Below are positions 1 to 8,162 of a DNA stretch of 18,082 nucleotides, in pieces. The stretch covers positions 1 through 18,082 of the forward strand of contig JAJDDS010000384.1 of assembly GCA_029260195.1 (NCBI GenBank), read 5' to 3'. The position numbers and the translations under genes were made by a program. Origin of the DNA: Phycisphaerae bacterium (lineage in GTDB: Bacteria; Planctomycetota; Phycisphaerae; UBA1845). A model generated the notes under the pieces. The model was not told the DNA's origin. It was given only the letters and a program-made list of their open reading frames with translations, and did no database searches. Every line of letters begins with the position of its first letter. Position 1 is the first letter of the stretch.

Positions 1-603
1 TTGGACGACCAGGCCGGTGATGACGCTTGGTTCATGGAGTGGATAGTAGTTTCGAGTGCCCCGCTCGTCCTTTCCGCCGTCGCGCCGGCGTCGATCGTCG
101 CGTCCGGGACGACCGGAGTGTTGTACCATTTCACGATCGGCGAAGATTCTCTTGCATTCAAGCGTGGGTCGCAGTTCCCTTTGGTCTTCGCTGATTTCGC
201 ACCCGGGTCCCATCTGTTCCGACTTGAGCTCTTCAACAATCCTCCGACCGGAACCTACAGTTTCACGATCGATGGGGAAGTCGTCGACGCCGGTGAGGCC
301 GAGGCCTTCTATCCCACCGACGATTCCTTCATCGTCTTCGGCGCGAAAGCCGCGACTGAAGACAACGTCACTAGTTGGGACTATGTCAGATTCGGGCGCA
401 TCCCCGATCCGGGGTCCGGGGACATGACCGGGGACGGGTTGCTCGATCTGGAGGACTTCCGGTTCTTCCTGGAGTGCATCGACGCCAGCGGTCCGGAGAC
501 GGCAACGCTCGGCGGCTGCCTTTTTGCCGACATGAACCTGGACGGGGATGTGGATTTTCATGACTTCGGGCTCTTCCAGCGGGTATTCACCGGTTCTGAA
601 TGA
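1..603 (+). CDS. 3' part of a secreted beta-sandwich protein with C-terminal dockerin-like repeats
   Basis: The frame is open from the first base, so the start probably lies upstream and the TTG at base 1 need not be a start codon. The visible 200 residues have alternating short hydrophobic strands, consistent with a LamG-like or similar beta-sandwich, ending near 'SWDYVRFG' (about residues 125-132). The last 60 residues contain two Ca-binding-loop repeats, DMTGDGLLDLEDF starting at residue 141 and DMNLDGDVDFHDF starting at residue 177, spaced as in type I dockerins. In planctomycetes such endings are common on exported proteins and need not mean a cellulosome. There is no catalytic motif, so the substrate is unknown. 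The gene faces the MFS gene tail to tail across a 406-bp gap. The dockerin-like ending is clear; the fold of the rest is inference. Confidence 0.75.
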   Translation: MDDQAGDDAWFMEWIVVSSAPLVLSAVAPASIVASGTTGVLYHFTIGEDSLAFKRGSQFPLVFADFAPGSHLFRLELFNNPPTGTYSFTIDGEVVDAGEAEAFYPTDDSFIVFGAKAATEDNVTSWDYVRFGRIPDPGSGDMTGDGLLDLEDFRFFLECIDASGPETATLGGCLFADMNLDGDVDFHDFGLFQRVFTGSE

Positions 604-678
604 CGCGCGAGCGGTGTGATGGGGTGGGCGCCAGAAGGACACGCGGTGGTTTGACGTTGGGGAGAAGGGGTGGCGTAA

Positions 679-709
679 GGACGTCCGACCAGGGGGTCGG
701 ACGCTACAT
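679..709 (-). repeat. palindromic intergenic repeat, copy A
   Basis: Read on the minus strand this 31-bp element begins ATGTAGCGT, forms a 9-bp stem (arms CGTCCGACC and GGTCGGACG) around the loop CCCT, and ends GTCC. It matches 16698-16728 at 29 of 31 positions. The two differences lie opposite each other in the stem (T-A here, G-C there), so pairing is kept. This is REP-like behaviour; no transposase for it is visible in the window. Confidence 0.75.
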
Positions 710-729
710 GGCGGCGGCGCGGACGGCGT

Positions 730-749
730 GCGTTGCGTTGCGTTGCGTT
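730..749 (+). repeat. short tandem repeat (GCGTT)x4
   Basis: Four perfect copies of GCGTT lie in the non-coding gap. Pentanucleotide tracts can slip during replication, but this one is not obviously placed in a promoter or reading frame. Confidence 0.7.
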
Positions 750-1009
750 GCTGGTGTGTGTCATGCCTCTTCTCCACCCACTTTCAACCTACAACCCGCA
801 CCGGCCGGAGGCAAGCAGCATTTGGGAAATGACTGTTGCGGGAGTGACAGATTCTGACACTAGCTTAACGCACTTAGCTAATGTCGCCCTCTTCCCATGT
901 GCGGCGACTGCGGTACGTGTAATTACTGGCTACATTGCGGAGTTTACGGATCAGCCGCAACCCACGCACGACGGGCCGGAGTTTCCAAGACGCCCGTGAG
1001 TGTCGGGAG

Positions 1010-2206
1010 TCAAGCCGGTTCCGAAGAAGAAGATTCGGGATTGAGGGTGTGCGGGCAGGGCCGGCGCGTGATGAACCACATTCCCGCGCCGACAGTCAGG
1101 CCCCCGACCGTTACAAAGGTCGTCTCGAATCCACACAGTCCGATCAACTGGCCGTAGACGACGCCGCCAAGCACGAAACCAACGTCCATGGCGCCGAGGG
1201 CGAGTGACGTTCCGACGCCTCGATGCGCGACGGGGAGGCGATCAGCCACCAGATCGACCATCGATGGAAAGACGAACGCGTGCCCCGATCCCATCAACAG
1301 CGCGGGGAACACAAGGTGCCATTGGGCGCGCACAGGAATGAACAGGATAACCCCAAACCCCATCACGCACAGGCCGAGCGAACACACGCGATGTCGACCG
1401 AAGCGCTGCGGCACACGTCTGAAGAAAATACGCAGCAAGATCGCCGCCACGCCGTAGGCCAGGAAGAACCAGCGGATGTTTTCGAAGCCGCGATCGTGCG
1501 CGAATCGCTCCAGAAAGGTCATCTGGATCGTCAGGCACATGGCGAAAGCGACGCAGACCAGCAGCACCCCTCCCGGCCAGTAGTCGCGAAGCAGCTTGCC
1601 GACTGCCGGCGCCTCGATGTGTGGCGAGGGGGCGCGAACGCGAACATTGGCGACGACGACGCCGGCGAGAAGGCTGACGACCGCCATCGTGGAGAAGAAT
1701 CGAACGAAGGAGGCTTGCGTCGCCCCGCCGGATGCGAAAATGATGTCGCCAATCGCGGGGCCCATCATCATGCCTAGAAACCCGCCGATGCCGACCGTTC
1801 CGAGGCTCTCGGCGCGCCGTCGGGCGGGTGCGGCGTGCGCCGCGTAGACCGCCACCGTCGTGAGAAACGTCGCGTAGGAAGCGGCCATTAGAATTCGCAC
1901 AACGCAGATCACCCAAAACGTACGCGTGTGCGGAAAGCTGAGATTGGCCACCGCTGCTCCGAGCGCGGCGGCGAAGAAAAACGGGCGACACCCGAAGCGA
2001 TCGATCCACGTTCCCACGTAGGGTCGCAGCAGCATGCTTCCGACGACGCCGATTCCAGCGATCCATCCCAGAATGGCGACGCTGTACCCAAGCGACGCGA
2101 CGTATTCCCCGAAGTGGAACTGCATCGACACCGCCACCATGGTCAGCATGGCGCCGGCGAGCACTTGGAAGAACTGAGGAGTGTAAAGCCGGTTGTCATC
2201 GCTCAT
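1010..2206 (-). CDS. major facilitator superfamily transporter
   Basis: This is an integral membrane protein of 398 residues, the usual length of a 12-helix MFS carrier, with hydrophobic segments along its whole length. The signature loop between helices 2 and 3 reads GTWIDRFGCRPFF (G-x-x-x-D-R-x-G-x-R), and a degenerate second copy, RVPQRFGRHRV, lies in the loop between helices 8 and 9, as expected from the internal duplication of the family. The start ATG (2206-2204) overlaps the TGA of the upstream gene as ATGA, so translation is probably coupled and no separate ribosome site is needed. It is most likely an efflux or uptake carrier of the drug/sugar-efflux type; the substrate cannot be read from the sequence. 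The partner gene encodes an exported protein, so the two may act together at the envelope. Confidence 0.88.
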   Translation of the reverse strand: MSDDNRLYTPQFFQVLAGAMLTMVAVSMQFHFGEYVASLGYSVAILGWIAGIGVVGSMLLRPYVGTWIDRFGCRPFFFAAALGAAVANLSFPHTRTFWVICVVRILMAASYATFLTTVAVYAAHAAPARRRAESLGTVGIGGFLGMMMGPAIGDIIFASGGATQASFVRFFSTMAVVSLLAGVVVANVRVRAPSPHIEAPAVGKLLRDYWPGGVLLVCVAFAMCLTIQMTFLERFAHDRGFENIRWFFLAYGVAAILLRIFFRRVPQRFGRHRVCSLGLCVMGFGVILFIPVRAQWHLVFPALLMGSGHAFVFPSMVDLVADRLPVAHRGVGTSLALGAMDVGFVLGGVVYGQLIGLCGFETTFVTVGGLTVGAGMWFITRRPCPHTLNPESSSSEPA

Positions 2207-3663
2207 GGCGAAGGTCGATCATCGGCGAGCGCCGTCGCCTGAAGCGACATGCGGGCGATATTGTGTCGGACCGCATGCGGCGAGGTGCCGACGACGAGCC
2301 AGCGGTCGTGCACCGCGAGCGCGGGTCCGTAGAATCCGCACTGGAGAAACCACACGCCGTCGTCCCCCCGGTGCAGGGTTGGCAGGATCGCCCCGCCCAA
2401 CGGTCCGATCAACTCCTGTCGCCAGCGCGAAAGGAACTTGTCCAACGTCGAGCGAACCGTCGTCGCCGAACCCACAATCTCGAACTGCAACGTACTCATA
2501 CACCCCGGGATCAGAGGATGCTGCGGGTCGTTGTGGGCAAGCACGCGGTTGCTCAGTTGGAAGAGCAGGTCACGCTCCACGGAGACGCCGAGGGATTGCT
2601 CGATTTCTGACCAGTAGCTTCGGAGGCGTTGTTGTGTTTTCGCATCATGCGATGCGACGTAGGCGGTCGCGTAGCCCGTGACGGCCGCGGTCGGATCCCA
2701 TCCGATCAGCGCGTACCACGTCGCCCGCGACGGAATCATGCCGGCGCCAAGGTCAGCCCGCGTCGCAGGCGTCGCCACGCGGTACAATCGGCTCCGTTCG
2801 TCGATGGCCTGGTAGTACTCGAACCGCAGCCCCCGATCGTGAACACCCACCGCCCACATGGAGCGATCGACGCCGGGCTGGGCCACGGCGTGCGCCACCT
2901 CCTGTTCGAGACCGCCGAGTCCCGGCCCCAACGCGCACTTGAGCCCGTCAAAATCGACGTACCATGCGGCGAGCGCGGACGCGGTATCGAGCGTCTCCTC
3001 GCATTCGACGAACCATGTGTCGGAGTTGAGGCGCGCGCGACCCCCCTCGATCGCACCGGCTGCCTTGTCAAACGCGCCCTTGCCCAGACTGATGACGTAG
3101 TAATCGTCCACTCCGCCCCAGTCGACGTCCGCCCATTCGGGCAGGCGCGAATCGGTCAGCGTGTATCGCACGAACGATCCGCGTTTTCGTTCGTGGATTC
3201 GCGACACATCGGAATTGGTGTAGCGCGTCAGGAATCGCTGAACCAGCCCCGTGACACCATCGGTCGCGCCCCCGGTCCGCAGCAAGAGGCTGACTTGGAT
3301 GTCGGCGAGCTTGTGGCCACCACCGTCGAGCGACGTCGCGTGCGCATCGTGCAGCACAAGCGCGATAGGGTGACGAGCAGTGAGGCGTGGAATCTCGGAA
3401 AACGCGTCCAGGATCAGGCTATTGCGCACACCAAGACCCGACAGCAGACCCATGTCCCGTGCTCGCCGGACAGCCCCGGCTGCCACATCGACGGCGCTCG
3501 GCGGTCTGGGGGCGTCATGGTCGACATCGAGGAGCACCACCGCTAGCGCATCCGCGGGAACCGCCGCCGATAGCGCAGGGTCAATCGCATCCACCGGGGC
3601 GGCGATCATCAGCCAGCCGGCGGCGCAAGCCAAACCCCTCGTGACACATGCATATCGCGACAT
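2203..3663 (-). CDS. exported protein of unknown function (DUF3352-like layout), coupled to MFS gene
   Basis: I place the start at the ATG of MSRYACVTRGLACAAG, because this gives a signal peptide (basic n-region, hydrophobic core, likely cleavage after PVDA, about residue 26). The open frame extends 52 codons further upstream (to 3819), but that stretch looks non-coding and would bury the signal peptide. The mature protein of about 460 residues opens with 'AVPADALAVVLLDVD', resembling planctomycete exported proteins of the DUF3352 type that begin 'VPxDTxxxV'; this match is by eye and tentative. No catalytic motif was recognised. It ends in a 4-bp ATGA overlap with the MFS gene, so the two form an operon. 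A candidate promoter lies at 3719-3747. Confidence 0.72.
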   Translation of the reverse strand: MSRYACVTRGLACAAGWLMIAAPVDAIDPALSAAVPADALAVVLLDVDHDAPRPPSAVDVAAGAVRRARDMGLLSGLGVRNSLILDAFSEIPRLTARHPIALVLHDAHATSLDGGGHKLADIQVSLLLRTGGATDGVTGLVQRFLTRYTNSDVSRIHERKRGSFVRYTLTDSRLPEWADVDWGGVDDYYVISLGKGAFDKAAGAIEGGRARLNSDTWFVECEETLDTASALAAWYVDFDGLKCALGPGLGGLEQEVAHAVAQPGVDRSMWAVGVHDRGLRFEYYQAIDERSRLYRVATPATRADLGAGMIPSRATWYALIGWDPTAAVTGYATAYVASHDAKTQQRLRSYWSEIEQSLGVSVERDLLFQLSNRVLAHNDPQHPLIPGCMSTLQFEIVGSATTVRSTLDKFLSRWRQELIGPLGGAILPTLHRGDDGVWFLQCGFYGPALAVHDRWLVVGTSPHAVRHNIARMSLQATALADDRPSP

Positions 3664-3718
3664 CTGACGATCCCATTCCAACCCCAACACCGATCCGACG
3701 GAAGGCGTCGCCAACCCA

Positions 3719-3747
3719 TAGATAGTGGAGCGCGGCGCCGCGTGCAA
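3719..3747 (-). promoter_or_regulatory. candidate promoter for the exported-protein/MFS operon
   Basis: On the minus strand TTGCAC (3747-3742), a 17-bp spacer and TATCTA (3724-3719) resemble a sigma-70 promoter about 55 bp before the ATG at 3663. Both boxes are only moderate matches. The same TTGCAC -35 with a 17-bp spacer occurs in front of the candidate small RNA at 13704-13865. Confidence 0.35.
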
Positions 3748-3835
3748 CCACCACCCGGGCTGCACCTGTCCCAAACGCCTGTGCGAGTTCGCGATGCGTT
3801 GACAACGGAGTGCGACCACCAGCCGGAAAATCGGT

Positions 3836-3841
3836 TAAGCT
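3836..3841 (+). promoter_or_regulatory. -10-like box 7 nt before the histidine kinase start
   Basis: TAAGCT is followed by 7 nt and then the ATG at 3849, the geometry expected for a leaderless or nearly leaderless mRNA. The only purine-rich sequence nearby (ACGAGG) ends one nt before the ATG, too close for a normal ribosome site. The -35 region is weak. Confidence 0.3.
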
Positions 3842-3848
3842 ACGAGGC

Positions 3849-5423
3849 ATGTTACGCCGGTTCTGGAGAGACATTTCGCTGGCGACCAAGTGTCGCGTGC
3901 TGTTCGGCGTAGCGGTGCTCGCGATCCTCGGTGCAACGCTTTATTTACCGTGGATTCAGATGAACAGCTTGGCTGAAACATCCGAGGTACGCCGGGCGGA
4001 ACTCCTGGCCGTCGAGGCCCGCCTTGCTGCAAACCTGGATTCGCAGGATTGGAAGTCAGCCCAGGCGCAGCTCGATCGCGACTGGCCGGACGTCGCGAGG
4101 GCGCTGAAAATCTCCGCCGCTCCGCCCACGTTCCTCTCGGTGGACCGGGAACCTGAACTCCGCGAGAAAGCGCCGCGCGGTTTCCTAATCGAAGCCATTC
4201 GTATCCTTCGCAACGCGCCGGGCAGAACCTACGTCCACAAATTCCAAACCGAGCCAGATGGACGTTTTGTCCGTCTGGCGATGGCGGTCCGGGCGCCCGA
4301 GACCGACCCCCAGCCACGACACCTGCGCGGAATCGTTGACGTTCGCCTTTCGGTTGTCGGCGAGACGCGTTACTGGAGCGCGATCGTGCTCGCGCTTGCG
4401 GGACTGTCGGGCGGGTTCCTGGCGATTCTCGTTTTCTACCTGGTGACGCAACGTCTGATCCTATCACCGGTTCGACGTCTGCGCGCGATCGCGGAGCAAG
4501 TGACCACCGGTGACACTCACGTACGGGCGCAAATCGCGACGGGTGATGAGTACGAGAAACTCGGGGATGCCTTCAACGACATGCTCGTGCGCATCAATCG
4601 GTCCCACGAAGATTTGTGGAAAATCAACCGGTCGCTCGACGTCAAACTCGGCGAACTCGGCGAGAAAAACGTCGCCCTCTATGAATCAAACAAGCTCAAG
4701 AGCGGATTCATCGCAAACGTCAGCCACGAACTGCGCACGCCGCTAGGTCTGATTATCAACTTCGCCGAGCTGCTTCGCGATGCCCTGGAGGATCCGCCGG
4801 AGGACAGGACACGGCTGGTCCGCTACGCCGGAAACATCTTGCGCAACGGCAGATCACTGCTCGACCTCATCAACGATCTTCTCGATCTGGCGAAGATTGA
4901 AGCCGGGCGGGTCGAGTTGCATATCACCGAATTCTCGCTCGTGGAAACGTGCGACGCGCTGATCAACTTCGTGCGTCCGCTGGCGGACAAGAAGGGGATC
5001 GATCTCCAACCGCTGATCGGGGACACGCCGTTAATACGCTCCGACCCAGGGAAAGTGAAGCAGATCCTGTACAACCTGCTCAGTAATGCGATCAAATTCA
5101 CGCCGGACGGCGGACGCGTCGGGATCGCACTCGCGGAGTCCGAAAACGACGCGGTACGCATCCGCGTCAGCGATACCGGCCCGGGCATCCCGGAAGAAAA
5201 ATTCGGACTCATCTTCGAGAAGTTCCGCCAGATTGACCCGTCACTCACGCGGGAGCATGGCGGTACGGGCCTGGGACTGGCGATCACCAAGGAACTCGTC
5301 AACATGCTCGGCGGCTCAATCACCGTCGAGAGCGAGGTGGACCGTGGCAGCACGTTCACCGTCACATTGCCGATATCGGCGCCGAAAGAAGCGCAGAGAA
5401 CGCTCGTTCCGCTAAACGATTAA
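3849..5423 (+). CDS. membrane-bound sensor histidine kinase (HAMP-HisKA-HATPase)
   Basis: The protein has 524 residues. I chose the ATG of MLRRFWRD: it gives a short basic N-terminus before the first helix, and the open frame upstream (to 3810) adds non-coding-looking residues. Order: helix 1 (about 14-35), a sensor domain outside the membrane (about 36-174), helix 2 (about 178-200), HAMP linker, a coiled segment, then the dimerisation domain with phospho-acceptor His293 in SHELRTPLG. The ATPase domain has the N box (NLLSNAIKFT, N409/N413), G1 (DTGPGIPEE, D442), F box (FEKFRQID) and G2 (GGTGLGLAI, from 471). All key residues are present, so it should be active. It lacks a receiver domain and no response regulator gene adjoins it, making it an orphan kinase; the signal is unknown. 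It is transcribed divergently from the exported-protein/MFS operon. Confidence 0.93.
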   Translation: MLRRFWRDISLATKCRVLFGVAVLAILGATLYLPWIQMNSLAETSEVRRAELLAVEARLAANLDSQDWKSAQAQLDRDWPDVARALKISAAPPTFLSVDREPELREKAPRGFLIEAIRILRNAPGRTYVHKFQTEPDGRFVRLAMAVRAPETDPQPRHLRGIVDVRLSVVGETRYWSAIVLALAGLSGGFLAILVFYLVTQRLILSPVRRLRAIAEQVTTGDTHVRAQIATGDEYEKLGDAFNDMLVRINRSHEDLWKINRSLDVKLGELGEKNVALYESNKLKSGFIANVSHELRTPLGLIINFAELLRDALEDPPEDRTRLVRYAGNILRNGRSLLDLINDLLDLAKIEAGRVELHITEFSLVETCDALINFVRPLADKKGIDLQPLIGDTPLIRSDPGKVKQILYNLLSNAIKFTPDGGRVGIALAESENDAVRIRVSDTGPGIPEEKFGLIFEKFRQIDPSLTREHGGTGLGLAITKELVNMLGGSITVESEVDRGSTFTVTLPISAPKEAQRTLVPLND

Positions 5424-5485
5424 GAGCGACGTCGCGCCGCTGGGTGACGCGGCAAACGGGCGGAACCAACCACACGTCTTCAAGA

Positions 5486-6025
5486 TCAATAGAAAACCGT
5501 GACGATCAGGTGGGGGTCGGCTTTCTTAGCCTCCCAGACCCCGATCGTCGACGTGGCGAATTTGATGAACACGTCGGGGTGCTCGTCCGCCCAATCGTTC
5601 ACGTGTTTGTTGAGGAAGGCGACGGCGCCGTCGTTGAGCTTGGCGTGAAACGTCCTGCATCGCGTCGCGCTCGTACCCTCGCCGACGAGCGATCGCTTCA
5701 GATGCGACTCGTCCTGAATAGCATCCGCACCAGCGAACGACTCTCCGCCACCACCGATCGATCGGAGAGACGCACTCGACATGGCTGGGGAAGCAGTGTC
5801 GTCGAACTTGATCGGTGTGAAATCCGCACCCTCACCGGGTGCGTTCATCGTGGCTTGGCCTTCGAAACGCGTCTCGTCCGTGTGGTGCGTCTTTTTGTAC
5901 TCCTCAAGGCAGAACGGGCAACGCAGAATCCCTTCGATAACCTCCGCCTTGCCAGATTCGATATGTTCCGGATAGACGCTGGCCCCGCAATGGCCACACG
6001 ACTCGACCTCTTGTTTCTTCGCCAT
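5486..6025 (-). CDS. zinc-ribbon protein of unknown function
   Basis: This is a 179-residue soluble protein. The N-terminal 40 residues carry two CxxC knuckles (C10/C13 and C36/C39), a typical zinc ribbon. A low-complexity Gly/Ser/Ala linker follows (about 60-110), then a compact C-terminal domain of some 60 residues (from 'TRCRTFHAKLNDGAVAFLN' to the end) that I cannot assign. A good ribosome site (GAGGTGAG) lies just upstream of the ATG on the minus strand, which fixes the start. It sits 55 bp downstream of deoC on the same strand and may share its transcript. It could be a regulator, an RNA-binding protein or an assembly factor; the sequence does not decide. Confidence 0.75.
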   Translation of the reverse strand: MAKKQEVESCGHCGASVYPEHIESGKAEVIEGILRCPFCLEEYKKTHHTDETRFEGQATMNAPGEGADFTPIKFDDTASPAMSSASLRSIGGGGESFAGADAIQDESHLKRSLVGEGTSATRCRTFHAKLNDGAVAFLNKHVNDWADEHPDVFIKFATSTIGVWEAKKADPHLIVTVFY

Positions 6026-6080
6026 GGCTCACCTCTTCTGTTTCCGGCACGTCGATGGTAGCCGCGCAACGCTTGAGAAG

Positions 6081-6785
6081 TCAAACCGCCAGCGCGGATT
6101 CGTCAGAATCCCCCCGCCGCTCAAATTCGCCCAGGATCGCAAGGCCTGCGGATGTGCCAAGGCGTGACGCTCCCGCTTCGATCATCGCCATCGCCGTAGC
6201 CAGCGAGCGTATCCCGCCGGATGCTTTCACCTTAAGCGGCGCGGCGTGTCGGTGCATCAATTCCACGTGCTCCGCGTGCGCCCCGCCAGCCGGGTGGAAT
6301 CCGGTCGACGTCTTGACGAAGTCCGCTTCACCCTCCGCCGCACATCGGCAGCCGAAGATGATCTGCTCGTCGGTGAGCACCCCTGCCTCCAAAATCACCT
6401 TGAGAATTCGTCCGGATCCAGAACCGTGTGCCGCGCAGGCAACCTCCTGGATCGTGTCGACGACCGCGCTCTTGTCCGCACTGACCAATCCACCCACCCA
6501 CGCCACCATATCCACCTCGTGAGCGCCCGCATCGATTGCCCGACGGGCCTCGTCGACGACGGTCTCGCGACGACTCGCCCCCAACGGAAATCCGGCCACG
6601 GATCCGACGACCGTGTCCGCATTCCGAAGTCTTTTGGCGGCGCGGCCAACGAACATCGGGTTGACGAACACTGTACGAAAACCGAATTCAATGGCTTCGT
6701 CACACAACCGGTCGACTTGATCGGGCGTAGCCTCCGGCTTGAGAAGCGTGTGGTCGATCATGCTAACAAATTCAGAAATCCGCAT
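6081..6785 (-). CDS. deoC: deoxyribose-phosphate aldolase
   Basis: This cytosolic class I aldolase cleaves 2-deoxy-D-ribose 5-phosphate to glyceraldehyde 3-phosphate and acetaldehyde in deoxynucleoside catabolism. At 234 residues it has the length of the short bacterial DeoC group. Visible motifs are IDHTLLKPEAT (10-20), GFPLGA (65-70), EVDMV with D92, the Schiff-base lysine in VKTSTGF (K158), the second active-site lysine in VKASGGIR (K187) and the phosphate-binding RLGTSAG. After EVDMV the protein reads AWVGGL where the short group often has INIGAL, a small deviation next to the active site. The ribosome site is weak (GAGA). It lies 106 bp after amrS and 55 bp before the zinc-ribbon gene, all on the minus strand. 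No other deo genes are nearby. Confidence 0.95.
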   Translation of the reverse strand: MRISEFVSMIDHTLLKPEATPDQVDRLCDEAIEFGFRTVFVNPMFVGRAAKRLRNADTVVGSVAGFPLGASRRETVVDEARRAIDAGAHEVDMVAWVGGLVSADKSAVVDTIQEVACAAHGSGSGRILKVILEAGVLTDEQIIFGCRCAAEGEADFVKTSTGFHPAGGAHAEHVELMHRHAAPLKVKASGGIRSLATAMAMIEAGASRLGTSAGLAILGEFERRGDSDESALAV

Positions 6786-6891
6786 AACATCTCGCTGGGA
6801 ATTGCGTGAACAGTTGCCACGCCATGGATGTCATTGTACGGCGGCGCGGTAATCGTAGCCACAGGATCGATCCCCGTGGAAGCGGTTGGAC

Positions 6892-8010
6892 TCAGTCCGC
6901 TGCGAGCGGACGCGGAACCGCGCGCCCGGGGGAACCGGACGGCGGCGACACCTCCCACACGCCCGGTGGGGAATGCCCGCAACTCGGGCAGGCACCGTCG
7001 GTCATACGATTCTCCAAAACCGAAAACCCTCTGCGGCGGATTAACAACGCGGCGCACCCGGGACAGTGTGTGTCCTCACGATCGCCAAAAGCACCCGGCA
7101 TGTTGCCTGGATAGACAAACCGCAGACCCGAACGCCGCCCTATGTCGTAAGCTCGGATCAGTTGTTCGACCGTCGTGGCCGGTGGATTGACCATCTTGTA
7201 GTCCGCGTGAAACGCCGTCACATGCCAGGGAATGTCGACAGACACTCCCGCGATGAAATCCGCAATCTGTGTCAGCTCCTTGTCCGAATCATTGAATCCC
7301 GGAACGACAAGCGTCACGATTTCCACCCAGAACGCCATCCGATGGAGCAGCCGAATCGAGTCGAGCACGGGCTTGATGGCTCCGCCCAGTTGACGGTACG
7401 AGTGATCATCGAAACTTTTGAGATCAACCTTGTATAGATCCACATACGGGCGAATGTACTCCAATACTTCGGGCGTGGCATTTCCGTTACTAACAAACCC
7501 GCAGATTAGCCCCCTCCGCTTCGCCTCGTCGAACACTTGCACTGTCCAGTCCGCCGTGATCAGTGGCTCATTGTAAGTGCTGACGACGACTGGTGCCCGG
7601 TTCTTCACCGCGAGATCCGCCAGTGTCGCCGCGTCATAAAACCGGGGCGGTGACACCGCGTTGCCGTCGCGCAGAGCTTGGCTTGTGATCCAGTTTTGAC
7701 AGTAAGCGCAATGATAGTCACATCCCAGCATACCGAAGGACAGTGCGTCGCGACCTGGATAGGCGTGATAGAAGGGCTTCTTCTCTATGGGATCCACTTG
7801 CAGTCCGGCAACGTATCCGGCAGGGGCGCGAAGCTTGCCCCCTGTGTTGAATCGCACGCGGCAGACCCCGGAACGGCCGTCGCGAATGACGCAACGGTGC
7901 CCGCAGGCGACGCACCGCACCGCACCGTCGCCTTCGTCCAGCACGAGTTCCGGCGCCGATTCCATGGTGTGTTCGCCGAGTAGTGTGGCCAGCGCTATCT
8001 GAGCGGACAT
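6892..8010 (-). CDS. amrS: AmmeMemoRadiSam-system radical SAM enzyme
   Basis: The protein has 372 residues. The radical SAM motif CDYHCAYC (C97, C101, C104) binds the 4Fe-4S cluster that cleaves S-adenosylmethionine. A Cys-rich N-terminal finger (CVACGHRC, about 33-40, plus a later Cys) and a C-terminal zinc ribbon (CPGC and CPSC) are typical of AmrS-type proteins, whose partners AmrA and AmrB (Memo) are not in this window. The substrate of the family is not settled. I chose the second of two ATGs (8010 rather than 8016): the ribosome site AAAGGAG lies 9 nt from it but only 3 nt from the first. A 27-bp dyad covers its likely -10 box. A perfect 7-bp hairpin (GTCCGCT/AGCGGAC, 6895-6911) sits at its 3' end without a T-tract. 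Confidence 0.93.
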   Translation of the reverse strand: MSAQIALATLLGEHTMESAPELVLDEGDGAVRCVACGHRCVIRDGRSGVCRVRFNTGGKLRAPAGYVAGLQVDPIEKKPFYHAYPGRDALSFGMLGCDYHCAYCQNWITSQALRDGNAVSPPRFYDAATLADLAVKNRAPVVVSTYNEPLITADWTVQVFDEAKRRGLICGFVSNGNATPEVLEYIRPYVDLYKVDLKSFDDHSYRQLGGAIKPVLDSIRLLHRMAFWVEIVTLVVPGFNDSDKELTQIADFIAGVSVDIPWHVTAFHADYKMVNPPATTVEQLIRAYDIGRRSGLRFVYPGNMPGAFGDREDTHCPGCAALLIRRRGFSVLENRMTDGACPSCGHSPPGVWEVSPPSGSPGRAVPRPLAAD

Positions 8011-8036
8011 GGGCATGGGCTCCTTTGCCGGGTGAT

Positions 8037-8063
8037 CGTCGCTCGGATCATATCACAGCGACG
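8037..8063. promoter_or_regulatory. 27-bp dyad over the amrS -10 box (candidate operator)
   Basis: Arms CGTCGCT (8037-8043) and AGCGACG (8057-8063) are perfect inverted repeats centred on 8050, with a further symmetric GAT/ATC (8046-8048, 8052-8054), so 10 of 13 positions pair. On the minus strand the centre contains TATGAT (8052-8047), a good -10 box for amrS. A regulator bound here would block amrS and could also act on the divergent membrane-protein gene. It matches no operator I know. Confidence 0.45.
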
Positions 8064-8075
8064 TGAATCCGGCGA

Positions 8076-8104
8076 TTGCGTGCCGCTGGCGTCGGTGACA
8101 TAAT
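8076..8104 (+). promoter_or_regulatory. candidate promoter of the His-rich membrane protein gene
   Basis: TTGCGT (8076-8081), a 17-bp spacer and CATAAT (8099-8104) resemble a sigma-70 promoter. Transcription would start near 8111, leaving a leader of about 50 nt that carries the ribosome site. Confidence 0.45.
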
Positions 8105-8162
8105 CCGCCTTCGCGCAATCCAAACCGGATGCGGAAGCGGCACCCGTGGAAAGGTATGTGCT

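Larger units (their letters stand above)
604..1009. other. convergent intergenic region without a supported gene
   Basis: This gap lies between two genes that end toward each other. It holds the palindromic repeat at 679-709 and the short tandem repeat at 730-749. Around 840-960 the base composition is less GC-rich than its surroundings, with a weak inverted repeat TAGCT/AGCTA near 863-882. I see no intrinsic terminator with a T-tract for either gene. Short open frames here, including a Cys-rich one from 897, lack a ribosome site and any family resemblance. Confidence 0.6.

Noticed and set aside
897..1157. Cys-rich frame beginning MCGDCGTCNYW
   Set aside because: It has no ribosome site, overlaps the MFS gene end and loses any cysteine pattern after 15 residues.
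2629..3546. 305-codon plus-strand frame opposite the exported-protein gene
   Set aside because: Arg-rich shadow composition without motifs; the minus-strand frame has a signal peptide and a coupled downstream gene.
5444..6061. 205-codon plus-strand frame over the zinc-ribbon gene
   Set aside because: The minus-strand product has paired CxxC motifs and a good ribosome site; the plus frame is a shadow.
6895..6911. Perfect hairpin GTCCGCT-GCG-AGCGGAC as terminator of amrS
   Set aside because: It lies within the last codons of amrS, no T-tract follows on the minus strand, and deoC continues in the same direction.
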